Shown here: one piece after another, positions 1 through 8,011 of the stretch
Layout of the letters: every line of letters starts with the position of its first letter
How positions within the stretch are numbered: position 1 is the stretch's first letter
NCBI GenBank assembly: GCA_030068525.1
Contig: JASJOS010000019.1
Coordinates: forward strand, 124,001-188,000
Length of the DNA: 64,000 nt
Origin: Xanthocytophaga flava
Lineage (GTDB): Bacteria > Bacteroidota > Bacteroidia > Cytophagales > 172606-1
Direction: 5' to 3'
Position numbers and translations under genes: made by a program
Notes under the pieces: model-generated
Databases searched by the model: none
What the model was told of the DNA's origin: nothing
What the model saw: the letters and a program-made list of their open reading frames with translations, nothing else

Positions 1-16
1 CGCTGTAATTATTCCC

Positions 17-79
17 GTTGTTGGTGTTATCACCAACAACTACTTCTCCACTGTTCATGTTGGTGATAACACCAACATG
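17..79. repeat. Pair of mutually inverted palindromic hairpins
   Basis: Two hairpins lie side by side. Positions 17-40 have a 10-bp stem with a TTAT loop; positions 56-79 have a 10-bp stem with an ATAA loop. The 18-base core of the first (GTTGGTGTTATCACCAAC) is the exact reverse complement of the core of the second, so the two are inverted copies of one unit. They sit just beyond the 3' end of the minus-strand DUF1599 gene and could serve as its terminator, but the tandem inverted arrangement looks more like a dispersed palindromic repeat. Confidence 0.7.
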
Positions 80-133
80 GGGCGAACGACCAATCGTTGG
101 ATGAACAAGGAATATTAGTAGAAAGCTTTATGC

Positions 134-673
134 TTACAACCAAAGTTTAATCAGACAGAAAACAGAATAGTTAATCATATCCCTATAGTTGGCATCTACT
201 CCTTCTGAGATAAGTGTTACACCCTGATTATCTTCAATTTGCTTGGTTCTGTATAGCTTCATCAGAATAATATCTGTCATGCTGCTTACCCGCATATCGC
301 GCCATGCCTCTCCATAATCATGGTTTTTGTTAATTTGCAGGTCCAGTGTCTTTGTTACCTCCTGATCGTAGTATTTTTCCAGTTCTTCATACGGAATTTC
401 CATAGGTGCATCTGCAGGTAATTCCATCTGAATAAGTGCCATAAGGCAATAGTTGATAATGCCAACAAACTCTCCGGTTATATCATCAGCCACTTTCTGG
501 GTGCCTTTTTCCTGAATAGAACGAATGCGTTGTGCCTTAATAAAAATCTGGTCGGTAATAGAAGGAAGACGGAGTATACGCCAGGCAGTGCCATAATCAC
601 GGGTTTTCTTGGCAAAGACATCCTTGCAGCGTTGTATTACCTGCTGGTATTCATTAATGGTTTTGTCAGACAT
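134..673 (-). CDS. DUF1599 domain protein (two repeats)
   Basis: A 179-residue cytoplasmic protein made of two homologous halves, roughly residues 8-85 and 100-179. Each half carries the pattern DYG-x-AWR-x2-R-x2-S-x-TD-x-I followed by K-x2-R, so it is an internal duplication. This matches DUF1599, which has been described as a nucleotide-modification-associated domain; no enzymatic activity is established to my knowledge. The gene diverges from folP across a 229-bp gap, an arrangement I recall as common in Bacteroidota. The family call is strong; the function is unknown. Confidence 0.85.
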   Translation of the reverse strand: MSDKTINEYQQVIQRCKDVFAKKTRDYGTAWRILRLPSITDQIFIKAQRIRSIQEKGTQKVADDITGEFVGIINYCLMALIQMELPADAPMEIPYEELEKYYDQEVTKTLDLQINKNHDYGEAWRDMRVSSMTDIILMKLYRTKQIEDNQGVTLISEGVDANYRDMINYSVFCLIKLWL

Positions 674-902
674 GAATCGAATAATAAGCGAAATGATCAG
701 TATCTATTTTTTCCAGGTAAACAAGATTATCCATCGTCCTGAAAAAATATTTATTTATAAAAATTTGATGGACAAGTGTTTATTTTATTTCTCTAAAGTT
801 TATTAACAATAAACCGCTGTTTCAAAAACTAATTTGAAACCAGGAAAGTTACCTTATTGTATAACGACCTCCAGAGTACTACTGGCACAAAAATAATATC
901 TT

Positions 903-1760
903 TTGGAAGCAAAAAACCTTTTATTTCGCACAAAGAAAACTTTTAACCTGCGGGGCAGGCTCTGGACGCTGGAACAACCCGTAGTAATGGGAATTATCAA
1001 TAGTACTCCGGATTCATTTTATGCCAATAGCCGGATGTCGTCTACAGATGCAGCCTTGCATCGGGCTGAACGGATGTTAGCTGACGGCGCAACCATTCTG
1101 GATATTGGTGGGTATTCAACCCGACCAGGTGCGGCAGAGGTTGAGCAACAGGAAGAAGCAGATCGGGTAGCACCTGTAATTGAGGCCATTGTGAAACATT
1201 TTCCCGAAGCTATCGTATCGGTAGATACATTCCGGGCAAGTGTAGCTGAGGCCGCCGTACGAGCCGGAGCTGTCATGGTTAACGATGTTTCAGGAGGAGC
1301 TGACGAACGCATGTTTGAAACAGTGTCCCAATTGGATGTTCCATATATACTTATGCATAGTAAAGGCACACCACAAACCATGACGCAACTGACACAATAT
1401 ACAGATATGCTTAGCGAAATGCTGACATTTTTTATCACCCGATTGCATATGATACGCAAATCAGGTATAAAAGATGTGATACTGGACGTTGGTTTTGGCT
1501 TTGCCAAGACCATTGAACAAAATTATTTTTTGTTAAAAAATCTGGAACATTTCCACATACTGGAATTGCCTATGCTGGTGGGGATATCCAGAAAATCAAT
1601 GATTTATAAAAGATTAAATATAACACCAGAAGAATCTTTAAATGGTACTACCGTACTAAATACACTCGCATTGAGCAAAGGAGCACAATTATTGCGGGTA
1701 CATGATGTAAAGGAAGCGGTAGATTCCGTAAAATTGTATAACTTAATGGCGAGTAGCTAA
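903..1760 (+). CDS. folP: Dihydropteroate synthase
   Basis: Condenses 6-hydroxymethyl-7,8-dihydropterin diphosphate with p-aminobenzoate in cytoplasmic folate synthesis. In its 285 residues the TIM-barrel landmarks appear in order: MGIINSTPDSFY near residue 29, DIGGYSTRPGA near 70, VNDVSGG near 127, LDVGFGFAKT near 195, GISRKSM near 227 and a C-terminal RVHDV. The start is a TTG at 903: an in-frame stop lies at 894-896, and the next ATG is inside the first strand motif, so a non-ATG start is needed for a full-length enzyme. cdaA follows 82 bp downstream, probably in one operon. Confidence 0.95.
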   Translation: MEAKNLLFRTKKTFNLRGRLWTLEQPVVMGIINSTPDSFYANSRMSSTDAALHRAERMLADGATILDIGGYSTRPGAAEVEQQEEADRVAPVIEAIVKHFPEAIVSVDTFRASVAEAAVRAGAVMVNDVSGGADERMFETVSQLDVPYILMHSKGTPQTMTQLTQYTDMLSEMLTFFITRLHMIRKSGIKDVILDVGFGFAKTIEQNYFLLKNLEHFHILELPMLVGISRKSMIYKRLNITPEESLNGTTVLNTLALSKGAQLLRVHDVKEAVDSVKLYNLMASS

Positions 1761-1842
1761 AGCTAAGCTGATATTCCTAATCAGGCTTACTTTTTGCAAA
1801 TGCACAAAAATCTGATTTACACTAAATCAGTAACGAAAGGAT

Positions 1843-2688
1843 ATGCTTGGATTTGCAATAGGGTTCTTGGAAATTACCTGGGTGGATGCATTAGACATCG
1901 CACTGGTAGCCTTCCTATTGTACCAACTATATCGATTACTGAAAGGAAGTGTAGCCATTACTATCTTTCTGGGATTTCTGTCTGTGTACTTCTTTTATCT
2001 GCTGGTGAAAGCCATGGAAATGAAGCTTCTGACAGAGATTCTGGGACAGTTTATGGGTGTGGGTGTTATAGCAGTATTAATTTTGTTTCAGCAGGAGATA
2101 CGGAAATTTCTGTTGTTGATAGGTCAAACTACTGTATTTAATAACGAGAACATTATACTGAATCGCCTGCGTCAGAATCTGACTATCCACAGAAGAATGG
2201 ACATTGTACCTATTGTGGATGCCGTAAAAACACTTTCTTCTTCACAGACAGGGGCATTGCTTGTATTCGAGCAACGCGCAGATCTGAAACTATATGCAGA
2301 TTCAGGCGACTTACTGGATGCGGCTATCTCCAAACGATTGCTGGTCTCTATTTTCAGCAAAGTGAGTCCTCTACATGATGGAGCTGTATTAATTGCTAAT
2401 AACCGTATTTGTGCGGCCCGCTGTATTTTACCTGTATCCGAACGGCAGGATATTCCAGCTCGATTTGGCCTGCGCCATCGGGCTGCTATTGGACTTACCG
2501 AAACGACGGATGCACTGGTAGTAGTTGTTTCAGAAGAAACCGGGCAGATCTCAATGGTAAAAAGTGGCAATCTGATGCATAATCTCTCTATACAGGAACT
2601 ACGTACTCAGCTAAATTCACATTTATTCCACAATAGTGAAGAAGCTGTAGAAGCACGTGTTGAGGGAATTGGACAAGGAGCAGCCTGA
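1843..2688 (+). CDS. cdaA: Diadenylate cyclase CdaA
   Basis: Makes cyclic di-AMP from two ATP at the inner membrane. The 281-residue protein has about three N-terminal membrane helices (residues 5-75) followed by the DisA_N domain, with the catalytic motifs LHDGA (near 178) and RHRAA (near 213). The length is usual for CdaA. The start ATG at 1843 is preceded by GAAAGG. It follows folP on the same strand. No YbbR-type regulator (CdaR) gene follows here; the next gene is a small unknown protein. Confidence 0.95.
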   Translation: MLGFAIGFLEITWVDALDIALVAFLLYQLYRLLKGSVAITIFLGFLSVYFFYLLVKAMEMKLLTEILGQFMGVGVIAVLILFQQEIRKFLLLIGQTTVFNNENIILNRLRQNLTIHRRMDIVPIVDAVKTLSSSQTGALLVFEQRADLKLYADSGDLLDAAISKRLLVSIFSKVSPLHDGAVLIANNRICAARCILPVSERQDIPARFGLRHRAAIGLTETTDALVVVVSEETGQISMVKSGNLMHNLSIQELRTQLNSHLFHNSEEAVEARVEGIGQGAA

Positions 2689-2795
2689 TTCGGTATAGCC
2701 TTTATATATTTTCTTTACTTTTCGAGGATTAACTCTATAACCTACTTCAGGCACAGAGTTTTAGGTCTATTTAGTAGTCCTAAACAATTGATCCT

Positions 2796-2996
2796 ATGAA
2801 ACGAGAAGCTATCATCGACTTCAATGTAGAGAATCCTAATCTCTATCGTATTGTCTGGAAATCTAAAACAAGTGATATATCTGCTGTAGGTTCGTATACC
2901 TGTACCAAAGATGAAGCAGACAATTCAGTCAGAGAACTCAATAATACCTATCCAGACTATCATCATTGGGCAGAACCGAATCCACGGCTTAACTAA
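2796..2996 (+). CDS. Small hypothetical protein, 66 aa
   Basis: A short soluble protein with no signal peptide or membrane segment, rich in charged and aromatic residues, ending in HHWAEPNPRLN. I do not recognise a family. It lies 107 bp after cdaA. A possible -7 element TACTTTTC at 2716-2723 could give it its own promoter. It is convergent with the membrane protein gene ending at 3014. The composition looks like real coding sequence, but support is modest because of its size. Confidence 0.6.
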   Translation: MKREAIIDFNVENPNLYRIVWKSKTSDISAVGSYTCTKDEADNSVRELNNTYPDYHHWAEPNPRLN

Positions 2997-3013
2997 CAAA
3001 AATCTGTGCTTAT

Positions 3014-3346
3014 TTACTTAGCAGCATCTGCCATCAATAAGCCAGCTAAAAGAGCGAATAGGAAAAACCATACAAGGCCGAAGGAGATAACAGAAAGCAT
3101 AATTCGTGGGATAAGGGTTAGTTGTTTTATATTTCTGTTATCGCTTTTGTTGACTGCATAAGCCAATAAGTAGGTAAGAGGAATATGCGTAATTGCTAGC
3201 AATGTCAAGCCATATTCTTCAAATCCTGGAAGTGAGAGTATTTTAGCAGATATAAGCCATAAACCATACAATAAGGCAAAGTATAACAGAATAAAGCCTG
3301 CTACCTTATCATAGGTAGAAACAAACGTTACTTTTACATACCTCAT
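3014..3346 (-). CDS. Small four-helix membrane protein (family with 18636 and 18986 genes)
   Basis: A 110-residue protein with about four hydrophobic segments: 14-33, 45-64, 82-98 and 98-107. It has a charged N-terminus with F-x-STYDK and a charged loop KSDNRNIKQ followed by a Pro near residue 79. The same plan (DK in the first 20 residues, a [SD][ED]N-x-R-x-K loop, then a Pro) occurs in the two neighbouring genes at 18636-18977 and 18986-19315. I know no named family. It is apparently monocistronic, downstream of the TIGR03915/TIGR03916-like pair on the same strand. Confidence 0.75.
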   Translation of the reverse strand: MRYVKVTFVSTYDKVAGFILLYFALLYGLWLISAKILSLPGFEEYGLTLLAITHIPLTYLLAYAVNKSDNRNIKQLTLIPRIMLSVISFGLVWFFLFALLAGLLMADAAK

Positions 3347-3387
3347 ATACAGAAATCTGGCAAAACAAGCTAATCGTATACCTATAC

Positions 3388-4152
3388 TTAAATCTTCTTT
3401 TCAGTTAGATACTTCCAATAGCGTATAGGTAAGTGCTTGCGATGTAGTTTCATATTTTTACGTTCTACTATATTAACGCTTTGAAAATACACTTGCCAGA
3501 GTTGCTGCATTAACGCCTCGTCTTCTTCTACCTGATCCGAAGGCAGATCCAATACCAAACTATCAGGAACAGCCTCAAAATATACCTCTTGTACCTGCTG
3601 AAGATCATAATATAAGCCATACTGTCTCCGCGTATCATAAATGATCCATCGCTGATCAGCATAACGTTCTGCAAAATGAGGTCCGATTAAAGGTAGTATA
3701 TTAAAATCCGGTTCGATAGAGGCAAAATAAATATTTCCTTTGAGATGAATGAAACGAACAAATGCTTCAAAGCGATGCTTTTCCCGATGTATCTGTCGGC
3801 TAATCTGAGAGATCTGTACAATGAGTGGAGAACTAAAGTCGTCTTCAATCGAAACACTTTCCGCAAATACGCGACGAAAGAAGGCGAGTAAAAGAGTTTC
3901 ACGATCAGTCCTTTCAGATAAATACACAGAATATACATTCAGCAAACCCTGTGGAGATGATTTTCGGAAAAGACCTTTCCAAACACGATTGGCTTTTACT
4001 GAGTCTGTAAATACGTCTCTCCGTTCGGCAAAAACATCAGGTTGATAGGTTTTTATGGAAAATAGTTGTGCTCTCTCTGCTTTGCCTTCATAAACGTCAA
4101 ATACAGCCGTAAGCAGTCCCTCGAACGAACCATCATAAACAAAATGTACCAT
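3388..4152 (-). CDS. TIGR03915-family protein, partner of a DNA modification/repair radical SAM protein
   Basis: A 254-residue soluble protein beginning MVHFVYDGSFEGLLTAVFD, typical of the TIGR03915 (DUF4130-like) family, annotated elsewhere as a probable DNA metabolism protein. It starts 17 bp after the stop of the radical SAM gene, so translation and function are probably coupled. The middle part (residues 120-185) has H-x-EKHRFEAFVRF and DFNILPLIGPHFAERYADQRW-like stretches seen in this family. No biochemical activity is established as far as I know. The family assignment is confident; the substrate and role are inferred from the partner only. Confidence 0.85.
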   Translation of the reverse strand: MVHFVYDGSFEGLLTAVFDVYEGKAERAQLFSIKTYQPDVFAERRDVFTDSVKANRVWKGLFRKSSPQGLLNVYSVYLSERTDRETLLLAFFRRVFAESVSIEDDFSSPLIVQISQISRQIHREKHRFEAFVRFIHLKGNIYFASIEPDFNILPLIGPHFAERYADQRWIIYDTRRQYGLYYDLQQVQEVYFEAVPDSLVLDLPSDQVEEDEALMQQLWQVYFQSVNIVERKNMKLHRKHLPIRYWKYLTEKKI

Positions 4153-4169
4153 ATAATGCTTGCAGCCAG

Positions 4170-5456
4170 TTAAAATAAGGATAACTGGGTAGATTGTGTG
4201 TTGCCTGCTATGATCTGCCGTTTGATTTCAGCAGCATTCCAATCACGTCGATATCCGTTCCAGCCGATACAAATCAGAAAATAGCGGGCTCGGTTTAAGG
4301 CAACACCAAACTGACGCAAATGATCTAAAGTCAGGTGATGAAACTTCCGACCTGCCACAATCTTCTTAGCTGATTTAACGCCAAGTCCTGGAATACGCAG
4401 AATCATCTCATAATCAGCCCGGTTAATATCAACTGGAAACAGATGCAGGTTACGCAAAGCCCATGTGAGCTTTGGATCAACGTCTGTTTCCAGATTAGGA
4501 GCAGATGGGTTGAAAATCTCATTGACAGAGAATCCATAAAATCGCAATAGCCAATCTGTCTGATACAGACGATTTTCCCGCTGCACGGGTGGTAGGGAAT
4601 GCAAGTCAGGTAATCGCTGATCCTGCTGTACGGGTACATACGCTGAATAATATACCCGTTTGAGATGAAATTTCTTATAGAGCGAATCTGCCTGTTGCAT
4701 AATCTGCCAATCTGATTCTGGACTAGCCCCTATAATCATCTGGGTACTTTGCCCGGCGGGGACAAAAGCAGGCGCATGTTTGTAGAGTTGTATCTCCTGG
4801 CGGTTTTCCTCTATGGTATGCCGGATAAACGACATGGGTTTTACGATATCAGCCGTATTTTTCTCAGGGGCTAGCTTTACCAAACTCTGTTCGGTAGGTA
4901 ACTCAACATTTACACTAAGGCGATCAGCATACAAACCAGCTTCACGTACCAGTTCATTACTGGCACCCGGAATGGTTTTTAGATGAATATAACCATTGAA
5001 TTTGTGCTCGGTACGTAGTGTTTTGGCAATTCGTACCAACCGTTCCATGGTATAATCCGAATTCTTAAAAATACCGGAACTCAGAAAAAGGCCCTCAATA
5101 TAATTACGACGATAGAAGTGCATTGTCATGGAAACAACTTCTTCGACCGTGAAAGCAACCCGCTGTACATCATTACTGCGTCGCGAAACACAGTAGGCAC
5201 AATCATAGATACAATGGTTGGTGAGTAGTATTTTTAGTAGGGAGACACAACGTCCATCTTCTGTAAAAGAATGGCATATGCCCATTCCATTGGTATTGCC
5301 AAGCCCTCTCTGGGTATTCTTACGCTTGCTGCCGCTCGACGAACAGGAGACATCATACTTGGCAGAGTCTGCCAGTATCTGTAGTTTCTTCATTATTTTT
5401 TCAGACATTCCTATAGGGAATTTATGCTTTTGTATTAACACCAAAAGCTGGTTCAT
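4170..5456 (-). CDS. Putative DNA modification/repair radical SAM protein (TIGR03916 type)
   Basis: A 428-residue radical S-adenosylmethionine enzyme. The 4Fe-4S motif is seen as CIYDCAYC near residue 88 (C-x3-C-x2-C), followed by a radical SAM barrel. Near residue 350 is a helix-hairpin-helix motif, RIPGLGVKSAKKI, of the kind that binds DNA without sequence specificity; this is why the family is annotated as acting on DNA. The first gene of a two-gene minus-strand operon with the TIGR03915-like partner. The substrate is unknown. Its 5' end is 107 bp downstream, on the same strand, of the terminator that ends the 5620-5871 gene. Confidence 0.9.
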   Translation of the reverse strand: MNQLLVLIQKHKFPIGMSEKIMKKLQILADSAKYDVSCSSSGSKRKNTQRGLGNTNGMGICHSFTEDGRCVSLLKILLTNHCIYDCAYCVSRRSNDVQRVAFTVEEVVSMTMHFYRRNYIEGLFLSSGIFKNSDYTMERLVRIAKTLRTEHKFNGYIHLKTIPGASNELVREAGLYADRLSVNVELPTEQSLVKLAPEKNTADIVKPMSFIRHTIEENRQEIQLYKHAPAFVPAGQSTQMIIGASPESDWQIMQQADSLYKKFHLKRVYYSAYVPVQQDQRLPDLHSLPPVQRENRLYQTDWLLRFYGFSVNEIFNPSAPNLETDVDPKLTWALRNLHLFPVDINRADYEMILRIPGLGVKSAKKIVAGRKFHHLTLDHLRQFGVALNRARYFLICIGWNGYRRDWNAAEIKRQIIAGNTQSTQLSLF

Positions 5457-5563
5457 AGTTTACTGAAAGATAACAAAATATCACAAAAGCTGAGACAGAA
5501 GATGCAAGTATTTCCTATGTTTTTATTTATAGCATCTAATCCCTTATAGGTATATATAAACAT

Positions 5564-5593
5564 AAAAAAGCCCTTATCATTACTGATAAGGGC
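5564..5593 (-). terminator. Rho-independent terminator of the 5620-5871 gene
   Basis: A perfect 10-bp stem (5570-5579 with 5584-5593, sequence GCCCTTATCA) has a 4-base loop and is followed in the minus direction by six T residues. It lies 27 bp beyond the stop of the small acidic protein gene, upstream of the radical SAM gene. Confidence 0.85.
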
Positions 5594-5619
5594 GGTGAAG
5601 TAAATACACTTACTTATTA

Positions 5620-5871
5620 TTAGCGTCCGCCTTCCTGATAAGGGGTGTGTACCTTTTTAGAAGCATCTTTATTTCGCTCTTCCGTATTGTCAGAATCTCT
5701 CTCAGTACCTTCTTCCTCGTCTGTACCATTTTGTTTCTTATCGTTATTTAAGGCAGTAGGACCACTCTGGTCTTTACCACTCAGGCGCTCTTTTTCTTCG
5801 TCTGTTGGTGTAATACCATAATCACCTTTATCTCTCTGATTTTGCATATAACTAATAGTTAGGTGAGACAT
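5620..5871 (-). CDS. Small acidic hydrophilic protein
   Basis: An 83-residue, highly charged, probably disordered protein rich in D, E, K, N and T with no hydrophobic segment. I recognise no domain. Translation may begin at Met1 or at Met9 (MQNQRDKGDYGIT); the sequence does not decide. A clear intrinsic terminator directly downstream supports its being a transcribed gene. Composition resembles general-stress or hydrophilin-type proteins, but that is only a resemblance. Confidence 0.55.
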   Translation of the reverse strand: MSHLTISYMQNQRDKGDYGITPTDEEKERLSGKDQSGPTALNNDKKQNGTDEEEGTERDSDNTEERNKDASKKVHTPYQEGGR

Positions 5872-6017
5872 TTTTCAATAAAGAAGGTACTAAATCTATG
5901 CCAGCACAAGAGAATACATCAAAGGATTACAACATAACACATGTAGAAGTCTCCCTGATCAGGTATAAAAGTTTCCTTTATTTTTAAGATTCATCTTTTA
6001 CTTTACCCCTCATTTAT

Positions 6018-6755
6018 ATGAAATTATCTCAAAATACCGTATTGATCACAGGAGGAGCCTCGGGCATTGGCTTTGCGTTTGCAGAACGATTTTTAAAAGC
6101 GGGTAGCCAGGTTATTATTTGTGGTCGTCGGGAAGACAAGCTACAGGAAGTCCGGCAACAATATCCACAACTGATAACCAAAGTTGCAGACGTAGCCAGT
6201 GAAACTGATCGCCTGGCTCTACTGAAATGGGTAAAACAAGAGCATCCGGAAGTAAACGTGTTGGTAAACAATGCGGGCATACAACGCCGCCTTTCACTAA
6301 CGAACCTACAGGAAGACTGGTCAACTACTCATAACGAACTGGCTATTAATCTGGATGCTCCTATTCATTTATCAACTTTATTTATACCTCACTTACGAAC
6401 TAAAGCCGATGCTGTGATTATCAATGTCACTTCCGGGCTGGCATTTGCTGCACTGGCGAATATACCGATCTACTGTGCGACAAAGGCAGCCTTGCATTCA
6501 TTTACTCAATCACTACGTTACCAACTGGCAAAAGACACAGCAATCAATGTGATCGAAGTAGTACCACCTGCAGTGAACACCGATCTGGGAGGAGTGGGCT
6601 TACATACCTTTGGTGTAAATCTTGATGAATTTGCAGACTCAATCTTTCAGCGCTTAGCCACTGACGAACAAGAAATCGGCTTCGGCACATCAGAACAAAT
6701 ACGAAATGCGTCCCGATCTGAAATTGATGCCCGATTTAAAGCAATGAATCCTTAA
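6018..6755 (+). CDS. DltE-like short-chain dehydrogenase
   Basis: A 245-residue cytoplasmic Rossmann-fold oxidoreductase. The NAD(P) motif TGGASGIG is at residues 11-18, NNAG near 87 and the catalytic Y-x3-K as YCATK near 152. The overall pattern, including the PPAVNTDLGG segment after the active site, resembles the DltE-like SDR group. No dlt operon is nearby, so the substrate is unknown. It stands alone, 263 bp from the divergent small acidic gene. Confidence 0.85.
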   Translation: MKLSQNTVLITGGASGIGFAFAERFLKAGSQVIICGRREDKLQEVRQQYPQLITKVADVASETDRLALLKWVKQEHPEVNVLVNNAGIQRRLSLTNLQEDWSTTHNELAINLDAPIHLSTLFIPHLRTKADAVIINVTSGLAFAALANIPIYCATKAALHSFTQSLRYQLAKDTAINVIEVVPPAVNTDLGGVGLHTFGVNLDEFADSIFQRLATDEQEIGFGTSEQIRNASRSEIDARFKAMNP

Positions 6756-6913
6756 ATACATTGCTCAACAGCTTCCTGACAGAGTATTCTACATGAGTCA
6801 AGCAGATAATAGAATACTATATGCAACTTTCATTCTTGGTAAAATATCTATATAGTTCGTCTCAATAAGACAATCCTTGAGAGTGCTAACGACTAAAAAA
6901 ATGTATTTATTTT

Positions 6914-7044
6914 TTGTCCTTCTGAAAGAATCTTCCCGCCACGGCGGGACACGTGTGACAAATAGAGCCTATTTAGTTTCTGAAAAGATTTTCTCCAGAT
7001 ACAACGGCCACCTGTCTTGTCATAAGATTCTTTCAGAAGGACAA
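6914..7044. repeat. Dispersed hairpin repeat, copy 1
   Basis: The ends are perfect 21-bp inverted repeats (6914-6934 and 7024-7044, beginning TTGTCCTTCTGAAAGAATCT). The interior shares the 15-base string GTGACAAATAGAGCC and further partial matches with the element at 14162-14273, so the two are copies of one dispersed unit. Copy 1 additionally contains a small CCCGCC/GGCGGG hairpin near 6935-6949 that is absent from copy 2. There is no reading frame inside and no obvious target duplication. It fills the 412-bp gap between two convergent dehydrogenase genes. Confidence 0.85.
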
Positions 7045-7167
7045 TAAGAGAGTATGCCTTTCAGGAGGATGGAGAGGCGTTATTCTTCAAAGAGAGTGTT
7101 TTTCTAACTTTTCCTTAAATTGAAAGCATTGAACGGTAGTTCAGAAAAGGCAGTCAGGATTACACTC

Positions 7168-7929
7168 TTACAGATTTATTCCACCGGCAACTTCTATCCG
7201 CTGACCATTTACCCATTTTGCATCTTCTGTACACAGAAAGGCAACTACACTGCCAATGTCATCGGCGTTGCCTACTCTACCTAGAGCAGTTTGTGATGCG
7301 AGGAAATTTTTTGTTTGTGGGTTGTTTCGGATAGTAGCATTATTGAAGTCCGTTTCGATAGGTCCGGGAGCTACCACATTAGCCCGAATACCACGTTGTC
7401 CGTATTCTTTGGCAATATATCGGGCAAATACTTCAACAGCTCCTTTGCTGGCTGCATATACAGCATAACCGGGAACATAGAAACGAGCAGCACCAGAGGA
7501 AATAAATACCACACCTCCCTTGTTGTTTATCATGCGTAAAGCCTTTTGTGTCAGAAAAAATACGCCTTTGAAATGGATGTTTACAAACTCATCAAAGGTA
7601 TCTTCTGTTAACTGATCAATCGGAATAGAGGCTCCAATACCTGCATTGTTGATTAGAAAGTCAAACGTATCAGTTGACCAGATTGTACTTAAAGCTTCCT
7701 TTACCTGTTGCAGAAACCCATCAAAGGCAGATATTTGGGCAACATCGAACTGTAGCGCTACCGCTTTACCACCTGATTGCGTTATGTCAGCCACTACCTT
7801 ATCTGCTTCTGCTTTATTGGAAAGGTAGGTAAGTACTACATCTATTCCTTTGCCGGCTAGAGCCAATGCCATGTCTTTTCCCAGGCCACGGCTACCACCT
7901 GTGACCAATGCTATTTTTCGCGTTGTCAT
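7168..7929 (-). CDS. Short-chain dehydrogenase/reductase (FabG-like)
   Basis: A 253-residue Rossmann-fold SDR. TGGSRGLG is at residues 10-17, NNAGIG near 92, a catalytic Ser in ISSGAARF near 143 and Y-x3-K in YAASK near 158. The C-terminus VNGQRIEVAGGINL is typical of classical FabG-type SDRs. The substrate is not predictable. It lies 82 bp downstream of, and on the same strand as, the AraC regulator gene, which may control it; this is inferred from position only. Confidence 0.9.
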   Translation of the reverse strand: MTTRKIALVTGGSRGLGKDMALALAGKGIDVVLTYLSNKAEADKVVADITQSGGKAVALQFDVAQISAFDGFLQQVKEALSTIWSTDTFDFLINNAGIGASIPIDQLTEDTFDEFVNIHFKGVFFLTQKALRMINNKGGVVFISSGAARFYVPGYAVYAASKGAVEVFARYIAKEYGQRGIRANVVAPGPIETDFNNATIRNNPQTKNFLASQTALGRVGNADDIGSVVAFLCTEDAKWVNGQRIEVAGGINL

Positions 7930-8011
7930 TGTTTAGTTGTTTTATGTATGACAAAGGTAATTCTTCAGACAGGGGAGCACCTAATACAATTCAAAGCAAA
8001 GCTTACGAAAT

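Noticed and set aside
1794-2570. Frames overlapping cdaA on either strand
   Set aside because: Out of frame with the recognised CdaA motifs and no domain of their own.
6914-7044. Insertion sequence with terminal inverted repeats
   Set aside because: No transposase frame and only about 130 bp long; it can only be a non-autonomous element or structured RNA, so it is listed as a repeat.
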